Source: Anaerosacchariphilus hominis
Lineage (GTDB): Bacteria > Bacillota > Clostridia > Lachnospirales > Lachnospiraceae
Assembly (NCBI RefSeq): GCF_014290175.1
Contig: NZ_JACOOR010000004.1
Coordinates: 124,001 to 188,000 of the forward strand
Direction: 5' to 3'
DNA length: 64,000 nucleotides
In this document: positions 20,001-27,555 of the stretch, piece by piece
Position numbering within the stretch: the first letter of the stretch is position 1
Layout: the number at the start of each line of letters is the position of its first letter
The notes under the pieces: generated by a model
Told to the model about the DNA's origin: nothing
Database searches by the model: none
The model's input: only the letters and a program-made list of their open reading frames with translations
Made by a program: the position numbers and the translations under genes

Positions 20001-20581
20001 ACATCATGGTATTCGATACCGAGGTTTACTCCAATACAGGCGGACAGGCATCCAAGTCTACCCAGACCGGTGCTATCGCACAGTTCGCAGCAGGCGGTAA
20101 GGACGTTAAGAAGAAAGATATGGCTTCCATCGCTATGAGCTACGGTTATGTATATGTTGCTTCCATCGCTATGGGTGCTGATTACAACCAGTGTGTAAAG
20201 GCAATCGCAGAGGCAGAGGCATATCCGGGACCGTCCCTGATCATCGCTTACGCTCCGTGTATCAACCATGGTATCAAGAAGGGCATGAGCAAGGCTCAGA
20301 CAGAGGAAGAGCTGGCTGTTAAGGCTGGTTACTGGCATTGCTTCCGCTTCAACCCGGCAGCTCCGGCTGAGGGCAAGAGCGCGTTCACTCTGGATAGCAA
20401 GGAGCCGACAGGCGACTACAAGGAGTTCTTGAACGGAGAGGTTCGTTACAACTCTCTGGTACGTGCTAATCCGGAAAGAGCTGAGAAGCTGTTCGCAGAG
20501 GCTGAGGAGAACGCGAAGGCAAGATACGAGTATCTGAAGAGCCTGGGCGATCTGTACGCTCCGAAAAAGACAGAGGAGTAA
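17033..20581 (+). CDS. nifJ: Pyruvate:ferredoxin (flavodoxin) oxidoreductase
   Basis: Single-chain homodimeric enzyme of 1182 residues that oxidises pyruvate plus CoA to acetyl-CoA and CO2 and reduces ferredoxin, the central step of clostridial fermentation. Seen in order: the N-terminal pyrimidine-binding domain (YPITPSSVMAE), the gamma domain, two 4Fe-4S motifs of the ferredoxin domain (CIQCNRCSYVCP near 690 and CTGCGSCVNVCP near 746), the additional cluster cysteines in GACAGCGETPYAK near 815, and the TPP site GDGWAYDIGFGG near 967. Full family length. The AAGGAGG site and strong codon bias point to very high expression. It is a single-gene unit with its own promoter and terminator. Confidence 0.98.
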   Translation: MARKMKTMDGNHAAAHVSYAYSDVAAIYPITPSSVMAEATDEWATQGRTNIFGQTVQVTEMQSEAGAAGAVHGSLAAGALTTTFTASQGLLLMIPNLYKVAGEQLPGVFNVSARALASHALSIFGDHSDVYACRQTGVAMLCESSVQEVMDLTPVAHCAAIKGKIPFINFFDGFRTSHEIQKIETWDYEDLKDMVDMDAIDAFRKNALNPNHPCQRGSAQNPDIFFQAREACNPYYDAMPAIVQEYMDKVNEKIGTDYKLFNYYGAADAEHVIVAMGSVCDTIEETIDYLVAAGEKVGVVKVRLYRPFSAEALAAAIPESVKKITVLDRTKEPGALGEPLYLDVVAALKGTKFNDTPVFTGRYGLGSKDTTPAQIVAVYKNDSKQKFTIGIVDDVTGLSLETGAPLVTTPAGTINCKFWGLGADGTVGANKNSIKIIGDNTDMYAQAYFDYDSKKSGGVTMSHLRFGKSPIKSTYLIHKANFVACHNPSYVRKYNMVQELVDGGTFLLNCPWDMEGIEKHLPGQVKSFIANHNIKFYVIDGIKIGKEIGLGGRINTVLQSAFFKLANIIPEEQAIELMKAAAKATYGRKGDAIVQMNYDAIDAGAKQVVEITVPESWKNAADEGLDFTHAENGRGDVVNFVNDIQAKVNAQEGNSLPVSAFKDYVDGTTPSGSSAYEKRGIAVDIPVWNAENCIQCNRCSYVCPHAVIRPVALTEAEAAAAPEGMKMVPMTGMADYKFSMVVSALDCTGCGSCVNVCPGKKGAKALAMENMEANVAEQKNFDYAVTLPEKTDVIAKFKEATVKGSQFKTPLLEFSGACAGCGETPYAKLITQLFGDRMYIANATGCSSIWGNSSPSTPYTVNQKGQGPAWSNSLFEDAAEFGYGMSLAQNAVRGGLKAKVEALMETANDDVKAAAQEWLDTYGVGATNGTATDKLVAALEACGCDAAQEILKDKDFLAKKSQWIFGGDGWAYDIGFGGVDHVLASGKDINIMVFDTEVYSNTGGQASKSTQTGAIAQFAAGGKDVKKKDMASIAMSYGYVYVASIAMGADYNQCVKAIAEAEAYPGPSLIIAYAPCINHGIKKGMSKAQTEEELAVKAGYWHCFRFNPAAPAEGKSAFTLDSKEPTGDYKEFLNGEVRYNSLVRANPERAEKLFAEAEENAKARYEYLKSLGDLYAPKKTEE

Positions 20582-20623
20582 TCCTTTCGTCGGCATGCCA
20601 AAAAGCATAACGAGATAAATAAG

Positions 20624-20669
20624 AATCCGGCAGAAATACGGGAAATCGTGTTTCTGCCGGATTTTTTTT
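20624..20669 (+). terminator. Intrinsic terminator of nifJ
   Basis: Near-perfect stem AATCCGGCAGAAATACG / CGTGTTTCTGCCGGATT followed by a run of T residues. Confidence 0.92.
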
Positions 20670-20773
20670 GATTTACAGGAAATTTCGTTAAAATTGAAAA
20701 ATAGTATTCTTTTTTCGTGAAGAAATGATTCAATACACATAAAATATAGAAAGATGATAGGAGGAAAATGAGA

Positions 20774-20802
20774 TTGACGGAAAAGGAGGGCGGTGTTATA
20801 CT
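20774..20802 (+). promoter_or_regulatory. Promoter of the permease/hydrolase pair
   Basis: -35 TTGACG, 17-bp spacer, -10 TATACT with an upstream TGT (extended -10), about 50 nt before the permease start codon. Confidence 0.75.
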
Positions 20803-20852
20803 GGTCATGGCTTTAATTTCAAAATAAATGAGGCATAATAGGAGGTACTGCA

Positions 20853-22202
20853 ATGGCAAATGACAAAAATGTATTAGGTACAGCAGAATCCACGGAAGTT
20901 TTCAACGACTATGAATTTAGTCCGGTTCCCGATGACAAGAAAAATACGTGGAAATCACAGGTGTTTGTGTGGCTGGGCGTTGGTTTCTGCCTGACGGCGT
21001 TTACACTGGGCGGACAGATTGCTCTGGGTCTGGGCTTCTGGCCTACGGTAGCAGCTGTATTAATTGGCGGCGTGATTCTGACTATTATTGGAGCGCTTTG
21101 CGGAGCTATCGGAATAAAGAGCGGTCTTTCTTCCACGGTTTCTTCCCGTTTCACCTTTGGAAAATATGGCGCAATGGTATTCGGAATTATTGTTGCACTG
21201 TGTAATATGGGATGGTTTGGTTATCAGTGTACCTTTTTCGGAAGCAGCATTTCCAACGTATTCAGATTGGCGGCAGGAGTGGAGGTAAATACCAGGCTCT
21301 GTATTATCATAGGCGGACTTCTGATGATGATTACCGCAATTGTCGGATACAAAGGAATTAAAATGCTTTCCCAGATAGGCGTGCCTCTTCTGTTCGCGCT
21401 GATTCTGTTCGGTGTGGTCAAGACCTTTGTAATGGTTCCGGCAGGAGAGATCATGGGTGCTGTTCCGGCAACTAAGATGTCCTTCGCTACGGCTGTTTCC
21501 CTGATGGTTGGCAGCTTCATCGTAGGCGTATCGATTGTACAGGACTTTACCAGATATTCCAAAACAGTGAAGGATTCAACCATTGGCGTGACACTGGGAT
21601 TTACGTTGGGATATCCGGTTGTTGTTATCTGTGGCGCAATCTTTGCCTGTGCGTTCCAGACCAATGATATTACAGATATTATGATTAACATCCTTGGCTT
21701 TGGTTATATTGCGGCACTTATCATTATCATTGCTACATGGACAACCAATGATAATAACCTGTACCAGTCAACCCTTGGCCTGACCAATACCTTTCATGGT
21801 CTTTTGAAGCTGCCCCGTTGGATTGTTACAGCTCTCTGCGGTATCTTCGCGACCATTCTGGGAGCTCTGGGAATGATTGACTGGCTGGTTCCCTTCCTGA
21901 GCCTGCTCTGCGTATTGATTCCGCCGATTTCGGGCGCTATGCTGGCTGATTTTTATATCCTGAAGAATGCGGATAAGTATAGTTATGAGAAGATGAACGA
22001 GATTCCGGATTTCAAGGTTGATACAGGAATTGGCGCAATTGCCGGCTGCCTGGTCGGTCTCTGTATGAATGAAGCTCCGGTTGGCTTTGGCGTACCCTTT
22101 ATGGTGAAGCTGTCCAATGTGGTTCCGACGGCGCTTGTGGCAATGTTTGTTTCTGTAGTGGTAGTGGTATTGATCGGCAAGATCGGAAAGGGAAAAGCAT
22201 GA
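20853..22202 (+). CDS. Cytosine permease-like NCS1 transporter
   Basis: Polytopic membrane protein of 449 residues, about twelve helices, of the nucleobase-cation-symport-1 family (CodB/purine-cytosine permease group). The soluble N-terminus (~30 residues, ending DDKKNTWKSQ) precedes the first helix with LGGQIALGLGFW. Characteristic segments include GYKGIKMLSQIGVP and TWTTNDNNLYQSTLGLTN. It probably imports a pyrimidine, hydantoin or related ring compound with Na+ or H+. Its stop overlaps the start of the nitrilase-family gene by 4 nt, so the transporter and a C-N hydrolase are translationally coupled. The start follows AGGAGG. Confidence 0.88.
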   Translation: MANDKNVLGTAESTEVFNDYEFSPVPDDKKNTWKSQVFVWLGVGFCLTAFTLGGQIALGLGFWPTVAAVLIGGVILTIIGALCGAIGIKSGLSSTVSSRFTFGKYGAMVFGIIVALCNMGWFGYQCTFFGSSISNVFRLAAGVEVNTRLCIIIGGLLMMITAIVGYKGIKMLSQIGVPLLFALILFGVVKTFVMVPAGEIMGAVPATKMSFATAVSLMVGSFIVGVSIVQDFTRYSKTVKDSTIGVTLGFTLGYPVVVICGAIFACAFQTNDITDIMINILGFGYIAALIIIIATWTTNDNNLYQSTLGLTNTFHGLLKLPRWIVTALCGIFATILGALGMIDWLVPFLSLLCVLIPPISGAMLADFYILKNADKYSYEKMNEIPDFKVDTGIGAIAGCLVGLCMNEAPVGFGVPFMVKLSNVVPTALVAMFVSVVVVVLIGKIGKGKA

Positions 22203-23032
22203 GTAGAAATGTAACAGTGGGACTTGTCCAGATGGACTGTGAGCTGATGAATAAAAAGGCAAATCTGGAGAAGATGCTGAACTATGTGAAAGAGGCAGCG
22301 GAGAAAAAAGTAGATTTGCTCTGTTTCCCGGAGCTTTGTTCCACAGGCTATAGCCCGGAGCTGATAGGAGAAAAGTATCTGGATATGGCTGAAGAACCGG
22401 AAGGAGAAACCTTCCAGCTTCTGAGTGCCAAGGCAAAAGAATATGGAATGTATATTGCAGCTCCTATTGTGTTGAAAAGTGAGATGCCGGGAGTTCTGTA
22501 CAATGGAATGATTGTAATCAGCAAAGACGGCTCCCTGATGGGAACCTACAATAAAACACATCTCTGGGCGGGAGAGCGCTTCTGGTTCCGTGCGGGAAGC
22601 GAGTATCCGGTGTTCGACATGGACTTTGGAAAAGTCGGATTTATGATTTGCTACGACGGAGGATTCCCGGAGGTTTCCAGAATCCTTACATTAAAGGGCG
22701 CAGAACTGATTCTCTGCCCCAGCGCTTTCCCCATCCGGGATAAGGATATGTGGGATATCTATTTTGCTACCAGATCCCTGGAAAATGGCTGCTTTGTAGG
22801 CGGACTTAACCGTGTTGGACTGGAAGGCGAGGATAAGACCGGAGAAATGTTTGGAAACAACAAAATTTATAATCCGAGAGGAAAGCTTGTGGCAGAGGCT
22901 CCGGTAAATGAAGAGGCATTGCTGGTAGCTACCTTTGATTTGGAGGATGTGGCGAGATATCGTGAAAATGAAGTAGTGTATTTACGGGATCGTCGTCCGG
23001 AAACCTATGAGCTCCTGTCAAAATTGTATTAA
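22199..23032 (+). CDS. Carbon-nitrogen hydrolase (nitrilase superfamily)
   Basis: Cytoplasmic amidase of 277 residues with the Glu-Lys-Cys triad of the nitrilase superfamily: Glu in FPELCSTGYSP near residue 47, Lys in NKTHLWAGE near 120, and Cys in FMICYDGGFPE near 155. The family includes N-carbamoyl amino acid amidohydrolase, beta-ureidopropionase and omega-amidase. Because its start codon overlaps the stop of an NCS1 nucleobase/hydantoin-type permease, an N-carbamoyl or ring-opened pyrimidine derivative is a reasonable substrate guess. Neither a dihydropyrimidinase nor a cytosine deaminase gene is nearby, so the pathway would be incomplete at this locus. Confidence 0.87.
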   Translation: MSRNVTVGLVQMDCELMNKKANLEKMLNYVKEAAEKKVDLLCFPELCSTGYSPELIGEKYLDMAEEPEGETFQLLSAKAKEYGMYIAAPIVLKSEMPGVLYNGMIVISKDGSLMGTYNKTHLWAGERFWFRAGSEYPVFDMDFGKVGFMICYDGGFPEVSRILTLKGAELILCPSAFPIRDKDMWDIYFATRSLENGCFVGGLNRVGLEGEDKTGEMFGNNKIYNPRGKLVAEAPVNEEALLVATFDLEDVARYRENEVVYLRDRRPETYELLSKLY

Positions 23033-23047
23033 GAAGAAAAAGTAATA

Positions 23048-23082
23048 ATGCGATCGGGTCGTCAAAAGCCCGGTCGCATTTT
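23048..23082 (+). terminator. Intrinsic terminator after the hydrolase gene
   Basis: Stem ATGCGATCGGG / CCCGGTCGCAT with a loop of about 10 nt and a short T-run (ATTTTG). Confidence 0.78.
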
Positions 23083-23172
23083 GCGTAACAGGAAATAGTG
23101 AAAAAATATTATGAAAATCAAGGGAAATGTGATACAATAACAACATAAACCAAACATAAAAGGGGGCATTTT

Positions 23173-23811
23173 ATGGAAACAAGGATGTTTAAGGTGTATG
23201 CAAAGGCAGATCCGGCCGTAGCGCTGAAGGTGATTCGGGGTCATTTCGCTACAAACCATTCCCACATCAATTATTACATTGACCTGACCACACTGAAGGC
23301 GCGCCAGAACGAAGCCCAGGCGGCAGCGAAGCTGCTGGCCTATTACTCCAACTACAGTATTGTGGACACCATCGTATGCCTGGATGGATGTGAGGTGATC
23401 GGAGCATATCTGGCGGAGGAACTGACCAAAGCCGGAGTCCGTTCCATTAACGAGCACAAGACTATCTATATCGCGACTCCGGAGTACCATACGGGAGGCC
23501 AGCTGATTTTCCGAGATAATATGCAGATGATGGTCCGGGACAAGAATATCCTGTTGCTGCTGGCTACAGCCACCACCGGAAAAACCCTGAATCAGAGTAT
23601 TGAGTGTATCGAGTATTACGGCGGCAAAATCAGCGCCATCAACGCGATTTTCAGTGCGGTAGATAAGGCACATTCCATTCCGGTCAACGCCATTTTCACC
23701 CGGAAGGATATGCCGGATTATCAGACCTACAGCTTCCGTGACTGCCCCCTGTGCCAGAAGCAGGAGAAGGTAGACGCCATTGTCAATACCTTCGGTTACA
23801 GCAAGCTCTAA
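23173..23811 (+). CDS. Phosphoribosyltransferase-like protein (orotate PRTase-related)
   Basis: A 212-residue cytoplasmic protein with the type I phosphoribosyltransferase fold. Near residue 125 it has a hydrophobic strand followed by ATATTGKTL, in the place of the PRPP-binding loop, but the usual acidic pair just before this loop is missing (LLLLATATTGKTL). Related proteins are often annotated orotate phosphoribosyltransferase; without the acidic residues I would not claim that reaction. It ends with a CPLCQKQEKVDAIV segment that could bind metal. The gene stands alone between two terminators, with a strong AAAGGGGGC site and an upstream TACAAT at 23133-23138 that could be its -10. Confidence 0.65.
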   Translation: METRMFKVYAKADPAVALKVIRGHFATNHSHINYYIDLTTLKARQNEAQAAAKLLAYYSNYSIVDTIVCLDGCEVIGAYLAEELTKAGVRSINEHKTIYIATPEYHTGGQLIFRDNMQMMVRDKNILLLLATATTGKTLNQSIECIEYYGGKISAINAIFSAVDKAHSIPVNAIFTRKDMPDYQTYSFRDCPLCQKQEKVDAIVNTFGYSKL

Positions 23812-23825
23812 AACCAAATAAAACA

Positions 23826-23871
23826 AAAAGCCGGTTACAGTCGAAAAAAGCGGACTGTCCGGCTTTTTTTC
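23826..23871 (+). terminator. Intrinsic terminator after the PRTase-like gene
   Basis: Stem AAAAAGCCGG..ACAGTC / GACTGTCCGGCTTTTT with an A-rich loop; the A-run upstream makes it potentially bidirectional. Confidence 0.88.
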
Positions 23872-23955
23872 TGTCTCTGAAATCATGGGGAATGTTGATT
23901 TTGTAATATTTTCAACTAAAAGCCAAGAAAAACGACTACAAAAACAAAAAAATTG

Positions 23956-23964
23956 TGTTATAAT
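23956..23964 (+). promoter_or_regulatory. Extended -10 promoter of the DeoR/rhamnulokinase pair
   Basis: TGTTATAAT: a consensus -10 with an upstream TG. No good -35 is visible at 17 bp. It lies in a very AT-rich stretch, 36 nt before the DeoR-family start codon. Confidence 0.55.
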
Positions 23965-23999
23965 AAAAAAGATTCAGGAGACATGCAGGAGGAGAGATT

Positions 24000-24767
24000 A
24001 TGCTTGCAATCGAGCGAAAAAATGAGATTCTGTCGATTTTACAGAAAGAGCAGAGAGTACTGGTATCGGAGCTGAGCAAACGGTATGATGTGACGGATGA
24101 GACCATCCGTCGGGATCTGGAGAAGCTGGAGCAGGAGGGCTTCGTGAAGCGTACCTACGGTGGCGCGGTGCTGAATAAAAACCACGATGTGGATATGCCG
24201 CTTCGGATACGGGAGAAGACGAACCGTGATGAAAAACAGATTATTGCGGGACTGGTGAGAAGCCTGGTGGAAGAGGGAGACCGGATTATGCTGGACGCTT
24301 CCTCCACTTCGTTGATGATCGCCAAAGAGCTGAAGGAAATGAAAAAACTCATCGTGATCACAAATTCCGTGGAGGTACTCATCGAGCTGGCCGGGCACGA
24401 TGGAATTCAGGTGATTTCCACGGGAGGGAATCTGAATGAGACGTCCCTGTCTCTGGTGGGAAACGCAGCACAGAAGGTACTGAACGGTTATCATGTGGAT
24501 AAGGCGGTATTTTCCTGTAAGGGGCTGGATATGGAGGCGGGAATGACCGATTCCAACGAGCTGGACAGCGATATTAAGAACGCCATGAGCGCCTGCGCGG
24601 ACACGGCCATTCTGGCGGTGGACAGCAGCAAGTTTGACAAGGTTTCCTTTGTGAAAACCATGCAGCTGAAAAGCGGCGATATTCTGGTGACTGACCGGGC
24701 ACCGTCCAGAGACTGGAAGACCTATCTGGAGGAAAAAGGAATCCGGCTGGTGACACCGGCAGAATAA
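24000..24767 (+). CDS. DeoR-family sugar-responsive transcriptional regulator
   Basis: A 255-residue repressor of the DeoR/GlpR family. The N-terminal helix-turn-helix carries the hallmark VTDETIRRDLEKLEQEGF followed by RTYGGAVL. The C-terminal domain (~75-250) is the phosphosugar-sensing domain related to ribose-5-phosphate isomerase, with DASSTSLMIAKEL and the AVDSSKFDKVSFV segment near the end. It lies 42 nt upstream of rhamnulokinase in the same direction and probably controls it in response to a rhamnose-derived phosphosugar. Start follows CAGGAGGAGAG. Confidence 0.92.
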   Translation: MLAIERKNEILSILQKEQRVLVSELSKRYDVTDETIRRDLEKLEQEGFVKRTYGGAVLNKNHDVDMPLRIREKTNRDEKQIIAGLVRSLVEEGDRIMLDASSTSLMIAKELKEMKKLIVITNSVEVLIELAGHDGIQVISTGGNLNETSLSLVGNAAQKVLNGYHVDKAVFSCKGLDMEAGMTDSNELDSDIKNAMSACADTAILAVDSSKFDKVSFVKTMQLKSGDILVTDRAPSRDWKTYLEEKGIRLVTPAE

Positions 24768-24809
24768 GGAAATACAAAATGGGTATATAAGAAAGGGAAG
24801 GTATTGGGT

Positions 24810-26231
24810 ATGGGAGAAAAAATCTACAACCTTGCGTTTGACTTCGGAGCATCCAGCGGACGGATGGTTCTGTGCAAACTGGAAGACGGCAAACTGGAAC
24901 TGGAGGAGCTTCACCGGTTTCCGAACCATGAGGTCCGCGTGGGGGGACACATTTACTGGGATTTGTTCGGACTTTATCATGAGTTAAAGCAGGGTCTGAA
25001 AAAGGCGGCGGCGAAAAAAGTGCCTATCCAGTCGCTGGCTATCGACACCTGGGGCGTGGACTACGGCCTCATTGACAAGGACGGCAATCTCATCGGCAAT
25101 CCGGTGAACTATCGGGATTCCCGTACCGATGGAATGTTGGAGGAGATCGGAAAAATCATCCCTCTGGAGGAACTCTATAACCGTACCGGTATCGAGTTTA
25201 TGTATTTTAACTCCATCTTCCAGCTCTATGCGGAGAAGAAGATGCGTCCGGTGATTCTGGATAACGCAAAGAGGATTCTGTTTATGCCGGAGCTGTTTGG
25301 CTATTTCCTGACGGGGATCATGTATTCCGAGTATACCTTTGCCAGCACCTCCCAGCTTCTGGACGCCAGAAAGCGGGAGTGGGACTATGATCTCATCGAA
25401 AAGCTGGGTCTGAATCGCGAAATGTTCGGCGATATCGTTATGCCGGGTACCATCATTGGCGATCTGCTCCCTGAGGTAGAAGAAGAGACCGGACTGAAAG
25501 GTGTAAAGGTCATCGCGGTAGGCAGCCACGACACAGCCTCTGCTGTGGCAGGCGCACCACTGGAGTCGGACGATGCAGCCTTCTTAAGCTGCGGAACCTG
25601 GTCCCTGCTAGGTATGGTACTGGATGAGCCCATTCTCAACGAAGCTTCCTATAAATATAATTACACCAACGAGGGAAGCATCGACGGCAAGATTCAGTTT
25701 CTGAAGAATATCAACGGTCTCTGGATCATGCAGAACCTGCGTCGGAACTGGTGCGAGTTTGAGAGCGAGGTATCCTTCCCGGATATTATCTGCGAGGCCA
25801 GGGCAGCCAAGCGTCAGGATTTTATCATTGACCCGAAGGATCCCAGATTCACCGCTCCGCTGAACATGATGAAGGAGATCGTGGCTTACTGTGAGGAAAA
25901 GGGACAGGGTACGCCGGAGGGTCTCGGGGAGATGGCCATGGCTATCTACAACGGCCTGACCGAGGAGTATCGGAAGTCTGTGAAGTATATGGAGGAGATC
26001 ACCGGAAAGACCGTCACCTGCATCAATATGGTAGGCGGCGGCATCCAGGACCAGCTGCTTTGCGAGCTGACAGCCAAGCGCACCGGAAAACGTGTCATGG
26101 CAGGCCCGGTGGAGGGTTCCGTTTTGGGAAACAGCATTGTGCAGATGGTGGCTATGGGCGCTGTGGAGAGCGTACAGGCAGGAAGGGAGATTATCCGGAA
26201 TTCCTTCGATGTAAAAATATATGAGCCATAA
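24810..26231 (+). CDS. rhaB: Rhamnulokinase
   Basis: FGGY-family carbohydrate kinase, 473 residues, that phosphorylates L-rhamnulose to rhamnulose 1-phosphate. Resemblance to RhaB is strong: the DFGASSGRMVL N-terminal phosphate-binding motif, IDTWGVDYGLIDKDGNLIG with PVNYRDSRT, GSHDTASAVAGAP, and the adenosine motif MVGGGIQDQLLCELTAK. A TTG two codons upstream is possible, but the ATG after AGGGAAGG is preferred. No rhamnose isomerase, aldolase or transporter is adjacent, so the rest of the pathway must be elsewhere or the kinase has a related deoxysugar substrate. Confidence 0.9.
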   Translation: MGEKIYNLAFDFGASSGRMVLCKLEDGKLELEELHRFPNHEVRVGGHIYWDLFGLYHELKQGLKKAAAKKVPIQSLAIDTWGVDYGLIDKDGNLIGNPVNYRDSRTDGMLEEIGKIIPLEELYNRTGIEFMYFNSIFQLYAEKKMRPVILDNAKRILFMPELFGYFLTGIMYSEYTFASTSQLLDARKREWDYDLIEKLGLNREMFGDIVMPGTIIGDLLPEVEEETGLKGVKVIAVGSHDTASAVAGAPLESDDAAFLSCGTWSLLGMVLDEPILNEASYKYNYTNEGSIDGKIQFLKNINGLWIMQNLRRNWCEFESEVSFPDIICEARAAKRQDFIIDPKDPRFTAPLNMMKEIVAYCEEKGQGTPEGLGEMAMAIYNGLTEEYRKSVKYMEEITGKTVTCINMVGGGIQDQLLCELTAKRTGKRVMAGPVEGSVLGNSIVQMVAMGAVESVQAGREIIRNSFDVKIYEP

Positions 26232-26237
26232 GAAAAT

Positions 26238-26266
26238 GGGGCGCCGCGCATGCGGCGCTCCTCTTT
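26238..26266 (+). terminator. Intrinsic terminator after rhaB
   Basis: GC-rich stem GCGCCGC-gcat-GCGGCGC followed by CTCCTCTTTT, 7 nt downstream of the rhaB stop. Confidence 0.8.
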
Positions 26267-26335
26267 TGCCCGGTACATGGTTCGGGAAGAAGTTATCCTG
26301 GATAAAAAAGATACCGAAAAAATTTGAAAAAGTTC

Positions 26336-26364
26336 TTGAAGTAGGAAAAAAGTTATAGTATAAT
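26336..26364 (+). promoter_or_regulatory. Promoter of carAB
   Basis: -35 TTGAAG, 17-bp spacer, perfect -10 TATAAT, giving a leader of about 105 nt before carA. Confidence 0.75.
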
Positions 26365-26380
26365 AACTTCAATTTGAGGG

Positions 26381-26426
26381 AAAAAGACTGGAAGTGCGAT
26401 AGGGCATGGTATGTCTTTTTTTTTTG
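26381..26426 (+). promoter_or_regulatory. U-tract hairpin in the carA leader
   Basis: AAAAAGAC pairs with GTCTTTTT, with an inner UGC/GCA and symmetrical six-base internal loops, then a run of ten T residues. It lies between the promoter and the carA start, so it could be an attenuator. No PyrR-type loop consensus is recognisable. The stem is AU-rich and weak, so this is tentative. Confidence 0.4.
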
Positions 26427-26475
26427 AGAAAGTATATACAATAGAAACAATAGTTTGAAAGGAACAGGTGGACGA

Positions 26476-27555
26476 ATGAAAGCTTTTCTGATATTGGAAG
26501 ACGGACATGTGTTTACAGGCACCAGCATCGGTTCAGAGCGCGAGGTCGTAAGTGAGATCGTGTTCAATACATCAATGACCGGTTATCTGGAAGTGCTGAC
26601 GGACCCGTCCTATGCGGGACAGGCAGTGGTGATGACTTATCCGCTGATTGGTAATTATGGAATATGTTATGAAGATATGGAGTCCGGACGTCCCTGGCCG
26701 GATGGATATATTGTTCGGGAGCTTTCTCGTGTTCCCAGCAATTTCAGAAGTACAGATACGATTCAGAATTTCCTGAAAAAATATGATATCCCCGGAATCG
26801 CAGGTATTGATACCCGTGCCCTGACCAAGATCTTACGTGAGAGCGGCACCATGAACGGTATGATTACCACAAAAGAATATGAAAATCTGGACGAGGTCAT
26901 GCCCCGTTTAAAAGCATATCGTACCGGTAAGGTCGTAGAAAAAGTTACCTGCAGTGAAAAGTCTGTGATGAAAAATAACGGCTACAGGGTAGCGCTTCTT
27001 GATCTGGGCGCAAAGCGTAATATCGCCCGTTCCCTCCATGAGAGAGGCTGTGAGGTCACCATTTACCCGGCAGGCACCAAGGCCGAGGAAATCATCGCCT
27101 CCAATCCGGACGGCATCATGCTCTCCAACGGCCCCGGAGACCCCAAGGACTGCGGCCCCATTATCGACGAGGTACGGAAGCTTTACGAGAGTGATATCCC
27201 GATTTTCGCCATCTGTCTCGGTCATCAGCTGATGGCCCTGGCCACCGGCGCGGACACCTATAAGCTGAAATACGGCCACAGAGGCGGCAATCACCCGGTG
27301 AAGGATCTGGAGACCGGAAGAGTGTATATTTCCTCCCAGAATCACGGCTACGCCGTAGATACAAACAGCCTGAACCCGGCTGTTGCTACCGCTGCCTTTG
27401 AAAATGTCAACGACAAGACCAACGAGGGTCTGAAATACACCGGTAAAAATATTTTTACCGTACAGTTCCATCCGGAAGCATGCCCGGGTCCCCAGGATTC
27501 CGGCTACCTGTTTGACCGGTTTATTCGCATGATGGAGGTGAAGAAAAATGCCTAA
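26476..27555 (+). CDS. carA: Carbamoyl phosphate synthase small subunit
   Basis: Glutaminase subunit, 359 residues, that releases ammonia from glutamine for the large subunit in arginine and pyrimidine synthesis. It has the N-terminal CPSase domain (EIVFNTSMTGYLEVLTDPSY, GNYGI) and a class I amidotransferase domain with nucleophile Cys in FAICLGHQLM near residue 245 and the His-Glu pair in QFHPEACPGP. The open frame extends upstream to a TTG at 26455, but the ATG at 26476 after GGAACAGGTGG fits the family start. It overlaps carB by 8 nt, so the subunits are translationally coupled. Confidence 0.97.
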   Translation: MKAFLILEDGHVFTGTSIGSEREVVSEIVFNTSMTGYLEVLTDPSYAGQAVVMTYPLIGNYGICYEDMESGRPWPDGYIVRELSRVPSNFRSTDTIQNFLKKYDIPGIAGIDTRALTKILRESGTMNGMITTKEYENLDEVMPRLKAYRTGKVVEKVTCSEKSVMKNNGYRVALLDLGAKRNIARSLHERGCEVTIYPAGTKAEEIIASNPDGIMLSNGPGDPKDCGPIIDEVRKLYESDIPIFAICLGHQLMALATGADTYKLKYGHRGGNHPVKDLETGRVYISSQNHGYAVDTNSLNPAVATAAFENVNDKTNEGLKYTGKNIFTVQFHPEACPGPQDSGYLFDRFIRMMEVKKNA

